64,000 nt of DNA, taken from contig JANCMB010000001.1 in the NCBI GenBank assembly GCA_031317595.1, forward strand, positions 2,669,610-2,733,609, written 5' to 3'. The notes under the pieces are model-generated. The model saw nothing but the letters and a program-made list of their open reading frames with translations, was not told where the DNA came from and made no database searches. This stretch comes from Glutamicibacter sp. PS. GTDB lineage: Bacteria > Actinomycetota > Actinomycetes > Actinomycetales > Micrococcaceae. The position numbers and the translations under genes are program-made. The number at the start of each line of letters is the position of its first letter. Position 1 is the stretch's first letter. Below are positions 1-8,316 of the stretch, in pieces.

Positions 1-1225
1 GGCGGTCGGCGTCGGTGCGCAACCCGCCGAGCTTGTAGCAGAACACTAGTTGAATAACAGCCAGCACCAGCACGATCACCAACCCAACCGTCCATGAGCC
101 AAGAAGGCCCTGCAACAGGCCGAGTGCGAAGGGACCCACTGCGGCGATCAAGTACCCCACCGACTGCGCCACCGTGGACAGCGCCGTGGTTTCCGCCGCC
201 GTCTCGCCGCTTCGGCTCAGCATGAGCATCACCAGTGGGAAGATACCAAAGCCCAAACCGATCAGCACCGCGGAAATCAGCGACAGACTCACCGGAAGCA
301 GTAACAGGGTAAGGAAGCCAAGTACGGAGCAGCTTGCGGTCAACACAAAGGCAGGACGCAGCAGGTGTGGCTTGGCGGCCATCCACAACAAGATCATCAC
401 TGCGGGGATGCTCACCCCTTGCACGATTCCCAACATGAGTCCGGCGGCCGCCGGATCCAGTCCGCGCGAGATCAGAATATGTGGCAACCAGCTAACGACG
501 GTGTAGACGAGTAGCGATTGAACACCGAAGACGGCGGTGAACAGCAGTCCCTTGCCAGTGGCCAGCAGGGGCCACGGTGAAACGTGTGCCCCGGTGGCGG
601 TTTTGCCGCGCCCGCCTGCGAAGGCCAGCGGGATAAAGGCCAACAATGCCAGGCTTGCGGGAATCGCCCAGAGCGCCAGGGCCGTAGTTGGCGAACCGAC
701 CTGCACCGCAAGCGGAACACTGACGGCAGAGGCGAAGGTCGCACCGATGGACATAGTGGTGGTGTAGGCGGCGGTCATCGACGCCGAGCGGTGTCCATGG
801 TGTTCGCGAATGAACGAAGGCATGGCCACGTTGCAGACCGCCAACCCACACATTCCGACCACCGTGCCACCGAGTAGTGCCCACGTAGAGTCGACGACAC
901 GCAGGGCGAGCCCGGCGGTAAGAAGCACCAGGGACAGCGCGATGCCCAGTTCGAGTCCGGTACGGCGAATCAGTACGCTCGTCGCCGCTCCGGCGACGGC
1001 AAAGCAGAGCACCGGGATGGTCGGTAACAGTGAGGCGACGAAGGTCCCATAGCCCAGTAGTTCTTGAAGCTCGTGGAAAAGCGGTGAGGCCGAAGCGATG
1101 CCCATGCGGAGGTTCAACCCCACCAAGACCACCGCTACTACGGCCAACGTTCCGGTGATCCATGGTGCCGGGCGGGTTACCGAGGTCGCGGGCGTTGGGG
1201 GCGTAGGTGCAGAGTTAGTGGTCAC
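1..1225 (-). CDS. MFS transporter, CynX/NimT-like, 3' end outside window
   Basis: The frame stays open from a GTG at 1225 to the left edge, giving 408 codons without a stop. The product is a run of hydrophobic segments with an N-terminal GLNLRMGIAS stretch and a later WLPHILISRG stretch, which resemble CynX/NimT-type major facilitator proteins (cyanate or nitroimidazole exporters and related carriers). The substrate cannot be told. The in-frame codons before 1225 run into a stop at once, so no earlier start exists. An AGGG sequence touches the GTG too closely for a normal ribosome site, so the mRNA may have a very short leader. A perfect inverted repeat lies directly upstream. A second CynX-like gene lies at 55463-56713. 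Confidence 0.82.
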   Translation of the reverse strand, partial: MTTNSAPTPPTPATSVTRPAPWITGTLAVVAVVLVGLNLRMGIASASPLFHELQELLGYGTFVASLLPTIPVLCFAVAGAATSVLIRRTGLELGIALSLVLLTAGLALRVVDSTWALLGGTVVGMCGLAVCNVAMPSFIREHHGHRSASMTAAYTTTMSIGATFASAVSVPLAVQVGSPTTALALWAIPASLALLAFIPLAFAGGRGKTATGAHVSPWPLLATGKGLLFTAVFGVQSLLVYTVVSWLPHILISRGLDPAAAGLMLGIVQGVSIPAVMILLWMAAKPHLLRPAFVLTASCSVLGFLTLLLLPVSLSLISAVLIGLGFGIFPLVMLMLSRSGETAAETTALSTVAQSVGYLIAAVGPFALGLLQGLLGSWTVGLVIVLVLAVIQLVFCYKLGGLRTDADR

Positions 1226-1229
1226 CCTT

Positions 1230-1244
1230 AAACGTTAGACGTTT
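1230..1244. promoter_or_regulatory. Inverted repeat AAACGT-TAG-ACGTTT, operator candidate
   Basis: This is a perfect 6-3-6 inverted repeat that ends five bases before the GTG start of the MFS gene. Its place at the transcription or translation start suggests repressor binding. The cognate regulator is not evident here and may lie outside the window. Confidence 0.5.
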
Positions 1245-1360
1245 GATGTTTACCCATGCGAATTATGTGGCGAAAACCATGAGGAAGACGTGGCCCGGTA
1301 ACTCATGGGGACGCTTGGTTCGTCATGCCGCAGCCGTCTGGTCAATATGCAACAACGACT

Positions 1361-1393
1361 CGGCCCGGCACCTCCGTTTGGAGATACCGGGCC
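1361..1393 (-). terminator. Hairpin downstream of the GH43-GH51 gene
   Basis: Arms GGCCCGG (1362-1368) and CCGGGCC (1387-1393) enclose a second small stem, CTCC-GTTT-GGAG. The hairpin sits about 100 bases past the stop of the glycosidase gene and before the MFS start, a good place for a terminator. There is no clear T-run. The rest of 1226-1494 shows no convincing gene. Confidence 0.45.
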
Positions 1394-1494
1394 AAGCCGC
1401 TATATGTACGCCGCTCGCTAATTCTTCTCTAGCCAGCGTCGATTGACGGTGCACCGTTTTCTACCGCGCAGTCGCCTCCAATTCCACTCTTAGG

Positions 1495-4400
1495 TCAGCG
1501 GTCGGACGATCCGGCGGTTGCCATGCGCAGGAAGGTAACGGAGTACGCCGGGACCTCGTAGTTCAGCCCGTGCTCCCCGGCCGCCACTTCGAAGTCACGC
1601 GGTATCACATTCTCCGGATCTTCCTTGGTGTTCTGCGCTTCCGGTGCCGCGACCAGTTCGGTGGCCTTCACCGGGCCCGCGAGGTTGGCGTCCGAAACCT
1701 CGATGGCCGCCTGCGTTGCCGTACCGGTCGGGTTGACCAGCTTGACGATCAGCTCATCGGTGTCGGCGTCGCGCGTCACCACCTGGTAGAGCGGCTTGGG
1801 TGCCGGCTCGGTGTATTCCAGCTGCAACTCCCCATCGAGGTACATCTTGATGGTGTTCCCCTCGACGACGATCTTGACCTGGTAGTCGCGTCCGGTTTCA
1901 ACGGAAATATCCTTCCCGGCCGCTACTTCACCCTGACGGGCGCCGTCGGCACGTTCAAGCACCGAGCGGGTGTTGCCCCAGCCACCGATATTCCACCAGT
2001 AGAAGTCATCCGGTGCCCCGGCCGCGAAACCGACCATGAACCCTTCCGAGCCGGCTTCCTTGCGAGCGGTGAGCTCCAGGGTGTAGTTGCTCCAGTCCTT
2101 GTCATAGCCATCGACGATGACGCTGCGCGCGTCCTCCGTGCTGGCGTCCTGCTGCACATAACGACCGTCGACGACCTGCCAGTCGCCACCCTGTGCCTCC
2201 CACTGCGAGGCATCGGAAAAGTCGTCGGCAAAGAGCGTTTCGCCACTGGCGTTGTCGGTGACCTTGACGTTGTCATAGGCGGCCTTGGTGAGCCAGCTGG
2301 TGAGGAAGATACCGCCACTGAGATCCGCGGCGCTGGAGGTTTCCCCGCTGAGCTGCGAGGGAACGACCTGGTCGCCGACGTTATTCATCCACAGTTTCTG
2401 GTTGTAGTAGTTCACCGAGCCCCAGGTTTGGTCGTTATCGAACCACATCATGTCCGGTGACCATTGCACATAGTCCTCGTTGGCAAACATCGGCGCGTAG
2501 GAGGCCATCTCCACCACATCGGAATTGCGTTCCAGACCGGTCATGTAGGCTGCTTCGGCCAAGGCGTTGGCGAAGCTGTTTCCCCGAGAGGCGTACTCGC
2601 CAAGGAAGACATGCGGTCCGTTGCGATCGTAGGAGTCATAGCGTTCGTCGTTGCCCAGGAACCAGGAGGGGTCGTTGTAGTAGTGTTCATCGACCATGTC
2701 CACGCCCTGTTCGCGGTTGAACTTCCAGAGCTCATCAAAACGCGTGCCGGCATCGTCGGGACCGGTGTTGGAGATGATGGTGACCTCTGGGTACTTTTCG
2801 GCGATCGCATCGCGGAACTTCGGGAAATTAGCCTCGAAGGTCTTGGTGTTCTCTTCGTTGCCTAGCCCGATGTACTTCAGGTTGAAGGGCTCCGGGTGAC
2901 CGAGTTCGGCGCGCTTGGCGCCCCAGGTGGTGTTGGTGTCCCCGTTGGCGAATTCGATCAGGTCCAGGGTGTCCTGCACCCAGACGCTGATGCGTTCGTC
3001 GTCGGTCATTTCCGGGATGTTCGAGCCACAGCCATTGGCACCGACCGAGACCACCGGTAGCGGGGTGGCGCCCAGGTCTTCGGCCCACTTCATATATTCG
3101 AGGTAGCCGATGCCGTAGGACTGGTTATACCCCCAGAAGTTCCAGTTGGTGGGCCGCTGTTCGATGGCCCCAATGGTTTCCTTCCACTGGTAGGTGCGCT
3201 GACGGTCCTGACCATCCGAGCCGAGGTAGGTGTCAAAGGTGCCCACATTGGTGACGCAGCCTCCGGGGAAGCGCAGGAAGCTCGGTTTGAGTTCCTCCAC
3301 CATCTCGGCCAGATCCTTGCGCAGCACGGACTTGCCGTTGACCGGCCCGACCCAGGTGTCCTGCGGGAAGAGCGAGACCATATCCAGACGCAGGGTGCCT
3401 GCCGCACCGGCGGCAACCTGCAGGCGCCCGGCATCGGTGGTGCGTTGCGCGGTGAGGGTTGCGGTGTATTGCTTCCACTCATCGCTGCCGTCGATGGCCA
3501 CCGTGACGCTGCCAAGGTCCTGTCCTCCGGTGGCATCGATGAGGCTCACCTGGAGGTCTTGGGCGGTCGCGGAGCGAGCCCACACACTGAAGTCGTACTT
3601 CTCGCCTTCTTTCAGCGCCACTCCCTCGTTGTACGAGGTGTTGCGCACCCCGTCGCCGGCGGCTCTGGCCTCAATCTGCAGATAGGCACGGTTGGAATCG
3701 TTCAGCCACTGCTCGCGCTCGGAGGCGACCTCGATGTCGCCGCCGCCAACGGTCTCCCAGGCGGTGAGGCCGTGGAAGCTCTTATTGTCGCTGGGCGCAA
3801 ATTCGAAGGAACGGTTCCGCACCAATTCGGCGTAGATGCCGCCGTCGGCCGCGTAGTTGATGTCTTCGTAGAAGGCACCGTACATGGTGTCGCTGATGTC
3901 GTGGGCGGTGCCGTCACCGTCGATGCTCAAGGTGTGTGCACCGACTTCCCCGGAACCCAGGCTCAGACTCACGGCCTGATCCCGGCTACCCAGACGCAAC
4001 GATCCATCCTCATGCTGCACGACCCAGGCCTTGGCCTCATGCTTGGCATCGGCCAAGCGCAGCTTTAGCTTGCCGCCGCCGGCATCCACCAGACGCCACG
4101 CGGCACCGTTCTTCCGGCTCAACTCGAGCTTCTTGCCGCGCACGGAAAGTTCGCCCTGTTCGGCCACGATACGCAGCGGGCTCGTTTCGTCATCGGTCTT
4201 CAGCGTGGAGGCGGTGAAACGCAGGGTTTCGGTCGGGCGAGTTTCGCTCAACGACAGGCGCTGGTGCTTGTCGGTGACGAGGTACCGTTGCTTGCCCGGC
4301 CCATCGAGGGTGAAGGAACCGGCAGGGACCACGTCCTTGGCTCCGGCTTCGCGCAGCCAGAAGCTATCGAAGCTGGCCTTGTGCCCGGTGCCGTCTTGGG

Positions 4401-6132
4401 CGGCCAAGGCGTACAGACCCACCTGGGTGACATCCCAGGAGACCGTGAATTTGGCGGCTTCGGTCCACTGGCCCTCGGAGTCACCATAGAACACGGTCAG
4501 TTCGTTGCCGATACGGTCCAGGCGCAACCATTCGGTTGTCGACCCGGGGCGCGGGGTGAAGGAGGAACCGAAGACACCGTCGGTTTCGGCGGCGGATTCG
4601 ATGACCACCGGTCCCCCGGCGGCGCTGTTGACATGGGCCAGTCCGGCGCGCACGTAATTATCGAAGTCCTTCCAGGCCAGCAGTCCGGCGCCCTGGAAGT
4701 CCTTGGAGACAGGGGCGGTCAGATGCGTGGCCACCGAGAAGTCCCCGGCGGGGACATCGACCATGAACAGGTTCTTCGCGTCGTTCGAGTCCTGCCAGGT
4801 GTCGCCGCGCTGCGAGGTGATCTGCAGCGCCGAGTCCTTGAGCTCCCAGCTTCCAGCCTGTTCGTTCACAATGTTGAAGCGCTCGTTCAGTTCGGCTGAA
4901 TCGAAGCCCTCGGTGAAGGTTCCCTCGGGCAATTCGGGATCCGGGCCGGGCTCGACCGGTGCCGGCGGCTGAGGCTCCTCGGTCTCTTCGGCCGGCGGGA
5001 AGGCCTCGATCAGTGCCTGCTGTTCGGCGGCGGTAATCGGCAGCACGGTGCCGTGGCGCGGGCTGGAGGGCAGGTCAATTTCCGGGGCGCTGCGCCAGTC
5101 TCCGCTGGCCAGGTCGTCGGTCTCGAACACCATGTAGCCCTGACCACCGTGGTAGGAGGGCTGGTCGATCATCAGGTACCAGCTGTCATCGCGTAGCGAG
5201 GGGAACATGGTCGGCCCTTCGCCGGAGGTAAAGGTCCCGCCCCACGGATTGGGCTGCCCGACGCCGATCTGCTCGGTAATCAGGTTCCACCCGTCGCCCT
5301 CGGTGACCCCCTGGGTGCGGAGCAGTTCCGGCGAGGACTCCATGCGCACGCTCATGTCGCCTTCGTCCTTGGTCAACCGGTAATAGGTGTCGTCGACCTC
5401 GGCCACGGTGGAGTCGATCATCCCCAAGCCGTCGCCGCGCTTCTCGTCGATCCATAGCTTGGGTTCAGAGAAGTCCACGAAGTCAGTGGTGGTGGAGTAC
5501 ATCATGCGCTGGTAGGAGTCGCGAATATTGCGGTCCTCCGGGGCCACCTCGTCCGGGTAGAGGGCCGAGGCCCAGTAGACCACGTATTGTCCGGTGGCTT
5601 CATCCCAGTGGGCCTCGGGAGCCCACAGGTTACCCGAGTTCTCCGGGGCCAGCTCGACCTCGCGCTGTTCGGACCAGTTGATCAGGTCACTGGATTCCCA
5701 GATCATCAATGAACGGCTACCCATTTCCTGGGCATCGCCGAAGCTCCCGCCACCATACATCTTCAGGTCGGTTGCCAACAGGTAGTACTTCGACCCGTCG
5801 GGCGAGCGGATCAGAAAGGGATCGCGCAGGCCCTTGGTGCCCAACTCGGATTCGAGCACGGGCTTACCGTCGTTGAGCGTGTACCAGCCATCCGGGCTAT
5901 CACCCTTGGAGACCGCAAGGTGGATCTTTTCGCCGTCATCGCTGCCTTCCCCGGTGAAGTAGGGGAAAACATAGGCTTCATGCTCCTCGGCGGGTGTGTC
6001 GTCGGCCGGTTGGGCCAGTGGCGTGGCCGGCCGCGGAAGTTGCGGCACGGCCGCCGCGGCGCTGCTGATCGGCAGCGTGAGGGAGACGAGCAGTGCCAGC
6101 GGCACCGCCCAGCGTTTTCGTTGGTGCATCAC
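1495..6132 (-). CDS. Secreted multidomain arabinosidase, GH43-like plus GH51
   Basis: This 1545-residue protein starts with a signal peptide (about residues 1-28). A GH43-type five-bladed propeller domain follows (about 50-380, with RDPFLIRS near 102). Next come a Pro/Glu-rich linker (about 383-403), a DUF1349-like lectin fold (about 405-600), a region of unclear fold (about 605-740), and a GH51 alpha-L-arabinofuranosidase (about 740-1300) that contains a CBM4-like insert. GH51 landmarks are RFPGGC near 956, the acid/base Glu in GLGNEE near 1089 and the nucleophile Glu in FLGEYAS near 1177. A DUF1080-like domain (about 1305-1445) interrupts the C-terminal part. It probably cuts arabinose side chains outside the cell. 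GGAGG lies nine bases before the GTG at 6132; an ATG follows at 6129. A terminator separates it from the transporter genes, so it has its own promoter. Confidence 0.85.
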   Translation of the reverse strand: MMHQRKRWAVPLALLVSLTLPISSAAAAVPQLPRPATPLAQPADDTPAEEHEAYVFPYFTGEGSDDGEKIHLAVSKGDSPDGWYTLNDGKPVLESELGTKGLRDPFLIRSPDGSKYYLLATDLKMYGGGSFGDAQEMGSRSLMIWESSDLINWSEQREVELAPENSGNLWAPEAHWDEATGQYVVYWASALYPDEVAPEDRNIRDSYQRMMYSTTTDFVDFSEPKLWIDEKRGDGLGMIDSTVAEVDDTYYRLTKDEGDMSVRMESSPELLRTQGVTEGDGWNLITEQIGVGQPNPWGGTFTSGEGPTMFPSLRDDSWYLMIDQPSYHGGQGYMVFETDDLASGDWRSAPEIDLPSSPRHGTVLPITAAEQQALIEAFPPAEETEEPQPPAPVEPGPDPELPEGTFTEGFDSAELNERFNIVNEQAGSWELKDSALQITSQRGDTWQDSNDAKNLFMVDVPAGDFSVATHLTAPVSKDFQGAGLLAWKDFDNYVRAGLAHVNSAAGGPVVIESAAETDGVFGSSFTPRPGSTTEWLRLDRIGNELTVFYGDSEGQWTEAAKFTVSWDVTQVGLYALAAQDGTGHKASFDSFWLREAGAKDVVPAGSFTLDGPGKQRYLVTDKHQRLSLSETRPTETLRFTASTLKTDDETSPLRIVAEQGELSVRGKKLELSRKNGAAWRLVDAGGGKLKLRLADAKHEAKAWVVQHEDGSLRLGSRDQAVSLSLGSGEVGAHTLSIDGDGTAHDISDTMYGAFYEDINYAADGGIYAELVRNRSFEFAPSDNKSFHGLTAWETVGGGDIEVASEREQWLNDSNRAYLQIEARAAGDGVRNTSYNEGVALKEGEKYDFSVWARSATAQDLQVSLIDATGGQDLGSVTVAIDGSDEWKQYTATLTAQRTTDAGRLQVAAGAAGTLRLDMVSLFPQDTWVGPVNGKSVLRKDLAEMVEELKPSFLRFPGGCVTNVGTFDTYLGSDGQDRQRTYQWKETIGAIEQRPTNWNFWGYNQSYGIGYLEYMKWAEDLGATPLPVVSVGANGCGSNIPEMTDDERISVWVQDTLDLIEFANGDTNTTWGAKRAELGHPEPFNLKYIGLGNEENTKTFEANFPKFRDAIAEKYPEVTIISNTGPDDAGTRFDELWKFNREQGVDMVDEHYYNDPSWFLGNDERYDSYDRNGPHVFLGEYASRGNSFANALAEAAYMTGLERNSDVVEMASYAPMFANEDYVQWSPDMMWFDNDQTWGSVNYYNQKLWMNNVGDQVVPSQLSGETSSAADLSGGIFLTSWLTKAAYDNVKVTDNASGETLFADDFSDASQWEAQGGDWQVVDGRYVQQDASTEDARSVIVDGYDKDWSNYTLELTARKEAGSEGFMVGFAAGAPDDFYWWNIGGWGNTRSVLERADGARQGEVAAGKDISVETGRDYQVKIVVEGNTIKMYLDGELQLEYTEPAPKPLYQVVTRDADTDELIVKLVNPTGTATQAAIEVSDANLAGPVKATELVAAPEAQNTKEDPENVIPRDFEVAAGEHGLNYEVPAYSVTFLRMATAGSSDR

Positions 6133-6240
6133 AGCTATAAACCTCCGTTATGGTAGGTCGACGTGCTAACGTCGTGATGGCGCGCGTGGGCATTTGACAG
6201 TTGAGCCACTTGCGCTGGGAAACACCGCCGGATGGCGGCG

Positions 6241-6288
6241 AAAATAATGGGTCAGAGTTCGGCGCCGGTAGCCGCCGACCTCTGACCC
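6241..6288 (-). terminator. Intrinsic terminator after the arabinose-type ABC operon
   Basis: Arms GGGTCAGAG (6249-6257) and CTCTGACCC (6280-6288) with an inner CGGCG/CGCCG stem are followed, reading on the minus strand, by ATTATTTT. It lies just past the stop of yjfF. Between it and the glycosidase (6133-6240) lies the glycosidase promoter region. That region holds one half-site, CGTTAGC, near 6164-6172, that resembles the arabinose operators. Confidence 0.75.
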
Positions 6289-6301
6289 GCACCCGGACGG
6301 A

Positions 6302-7297
6302 TCAGGTCCGCCGCAGGGTGAGTATGCGCTGGAGGATCACGAACACCAGCAGCAGCACGCCGATGACGATCTTGGTCCACCAGGAGCTCAGGGTCCCCTC
6401 GAAGGTGATGATGGTCTGGATCAGACCCAACACCATCACTCCGAGGACCGAGCCAAGCACAAATCCGGTGCCGCCGGTGAGCAGCGTTCCGCCGATCACC
6501 ACCGCGGCAATAGCATCGAGCTCCATGCCTACACCCGTGAGCGCGTAGCCCGAGCGGGAGAACATCGCGAAGAGCACTCCGGCCAGGCCGGCGCAAGTTC
6601 CGGAGATCACGTACACCATGACCTTGGTGCGTTCGACGCGTAGGCCCATGAGCGTGGCGGACTGTTCGCCGCCGCCCACCGCGTAGACGGTGCGCCCGAA
6701 CCGGCTGCGGTGCAGTACCCACCACGAGGCCAGCAGCACAAGTGCGGCGATCACCACCGCGGCGGTCAGCCGCCAGCGTCCGGAGGCCATCGTCCAGTTG
6801 GTCAGGGCGATGAAACCTTCATCGCGGATCGGCACGGATTCGGGGGCGAAAACGAAGCACAGGCCGCGGGCCAGGAACATGCCCGCCAGCGTGGCCACGA
6901 AGGGTTGGACCTCGAAGTATTGGATCATCACGCCCATACCCAGCCCGAGCAGTGACCCGGCGGCGATGGCTAGCGGTAGCACCAGCGCTACGTTCCACCC
7001 GGCGTTAAGCAGGGTTGCGGTGATGACCGAGGACAGGGCCAGCACCGAGCCCACCGACAGGTCGATACCGCCGGTGAGGATCACGAAGGTCATGCCCGCC
7101 GCCAGCACGATCAGGTGCGCGTTGTTGATGAAGAGGTTGGAGATGACCGCCGGGGATAGGAAGTTGTCGTAGCGTAGCCCACCAATGACGAGCATGAGCC
7201 CGAATACGAGCATGGTGCCCAGCACCGGAAGGTAGCGTCGGTCGAGTTTGGGCGGGCGGAATGTGCGGGTGCCGGCGAGCGCGGTTGCGGTGCTCAT
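6302..7297 (-). CDS. yjfF: ABC sugar permease, YjfF-like
   Basis: A 331-residue integral membrane protein of the BPD_transp_2 class used by ribose-type importers. The motif GGIDLSVGSV and the C-terminal stretch EGTLSSWWTKI closely resemble E. coli YjfF, the second permease of the YtfQRT-YjfF galactofuranose importer. It forms the membrane channel with the YtfT-like partner. Its ATG overlaps the stop of ytfT by four bases, so translation is probably coupled. The setting beside araA, araD and an arabinofuranosidase suggests that L-arabinofuranose is the substrate here. That is inference. Confidence 0.9.
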   Translation of the reverse strand: MSTATALAGTRTFRPPKLDRRYLPVLGTMLVFGLMLVIGGLRYDNFLSPAVISNLFINNAHLIVLAAGMTFVILTGGIDLSVGSVLALSSVITATLLNAGWNVALVLPLAIAAGSLLGLGMGVMIQYFEVQPFVATLAGMFLARGLCFVFAPESVPIRDEGFIALTNWTMASGRWRLTAAVVIAALVLLASWWVLHRSRFGRTVYAVGGGEQSATLMGLRVERTKVMVYVISGTCAGLAGVLFAMFSRSGYALTGVGMELDAIAAVVIGGTLLTGGTGFVLGSVLGVMVLGLIQTIITFEGTLSSWWTKIVIGVLLLVFVILQRILTLRRT

Positions 7298-8316
7298 GCG
7301 TTGACCTCCTGGTAACGGCGGCGCTCACGCAAGCCCGCCAGCATGCCACGCAGTCGTGGCGACATCATTAGGGTCACGGCAATCACGACGATCGCCTTGA
7401 ACATTGGGGTGACCAGCGGGGAAATGCCCAGCACGGTCACTGTGAGGTTCAGCGTGGTGATAATCAGCACGCCCACCAAGGTGCCCCCGAGGTTGAATTT
7501 GCCCCCGGCCAGCGAGGTACCACCGATCACCACCGCGAGGATGGCGTCCAGTTCGATAAACAGTCCGGCGTTATTCGCGTCGGCGGCCATGGTGTTGGAG
7601 GCGAAGATCAGCCCGGCCAGGCCGGCTAGTGCGCCGCAGAGGGTATAGACCGTAAAGACCAGCGTCTTGGATTTCACGCCGGCTAGGCGGCTGGCATCCG
7701 GGTTGATACCCACGGCCTCGAGCAGCATGCCCAAAGCGGTGCGTCGCACCAGAAGCGCAATCACGATGAAAACCCCGTAGGCGATCAGTGCGGCCACCGG
7801 AAGCCCGAGCAGGAAGCCCGAGGCCAGCGCCGCAAAAGGCGCGCTGTTCACGGTAGTGATCTGCCCGCCGGTGATCAACATGGCCACGCCACGACCGGCG
7901 GTCATCAGGATCAGCGTTGCGATAATCGGCTGAATGCCTAGTCCCGAGACGAGAAATCCGTTGAAGCCACCCAGTACGAGACACAATCCGAGGGCCACCA
8001 CAACGGCACCGAGTGCGGTGCCCAGCGATCCGGGATCGTGAGACCCGGCGATAAAGGTCAGTGCCACGGCTCCGGCGATGGCCACCGTCGCACCCACCGA
8101 CAGGTCGATGCCGCGGGTGGCGATCACCAGGGTCATGCCCAGCGACACCAGCAGCAGGGGTGCGCTATTACGCAGAATGTCGATCGGGGCCCCGAAAAGG
8201 TGTCCGTCAAGGACGCTGATGCCTAGAATGTCGGGACGTTTCAGGGTACAGGCCAGTAGTAGCGCGGCCAGCGCCACCACGGGCCAGAAGAGTCGATGTT
8301 TGTAGATGCGAGTCAT
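7294..8316 (-). CDS. ytfT: ABC sugar permease, YtfT-like
   Basis: A 340-residue membrane protein with RGIDLSVGATVAIAGA, GMLLEAVGINP and ADANNAGLFIELDAILAV, which follow E. coli YtfT almost word for word. It would pair with the YjfF-like permease and the YtfR-like ATPase at the membrane. It overlaps the ATPase stop and the next start by four bases each, as expected for a tightly coupled operon. Two different permeases in one importer is itself typical of the YtfQRT-YjfF subfamily and unlike the single RbsC of ribose systems. Confidence 0.92.
   Translation of the reverse strand: MTRIYKHRLFWPVVALAALLLACTLKRPDILGISVLDGHLFGAPIDILRNSAPLLLVSLGMTLVIATRGIDLSVGATVAIAGAVALTFIAGSHDPGSLGTALGAVVVALGLCLVLGGFNGFLVSGLGIQPIIATLILMTAGRGVAMLITGGQITTVNSAPFAALASGFLLGLPVAALIAYGVFIVIALLVRRTALGMLLEAVGINPDASRLAGVKSKTLVFTVYTLCGALAGLAGLIFASNTMAADANNAGLFIELDAILAVVIGGTSLAGGKFNLGGTLVGVLIITTLNLTVTVLGISPLVTPMFKAIVVIAVTLMMSPRLRGMLAGLRERRRYQEVNA

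Noticed and set aside
1243-1446. A 67-codon frame between the MFS and glycosidase genes
   Set aside because: No ribosome site, no motif, and it runs across the hairpin at 1361-1393, which looks like a terminator.
1570-2460. A 296-codon plus-strand frame opposite the glycosidase gene
   Set aside because: It is antisense to the GH51/DUF1080 part of a well supported gene and has no recognisable motif.
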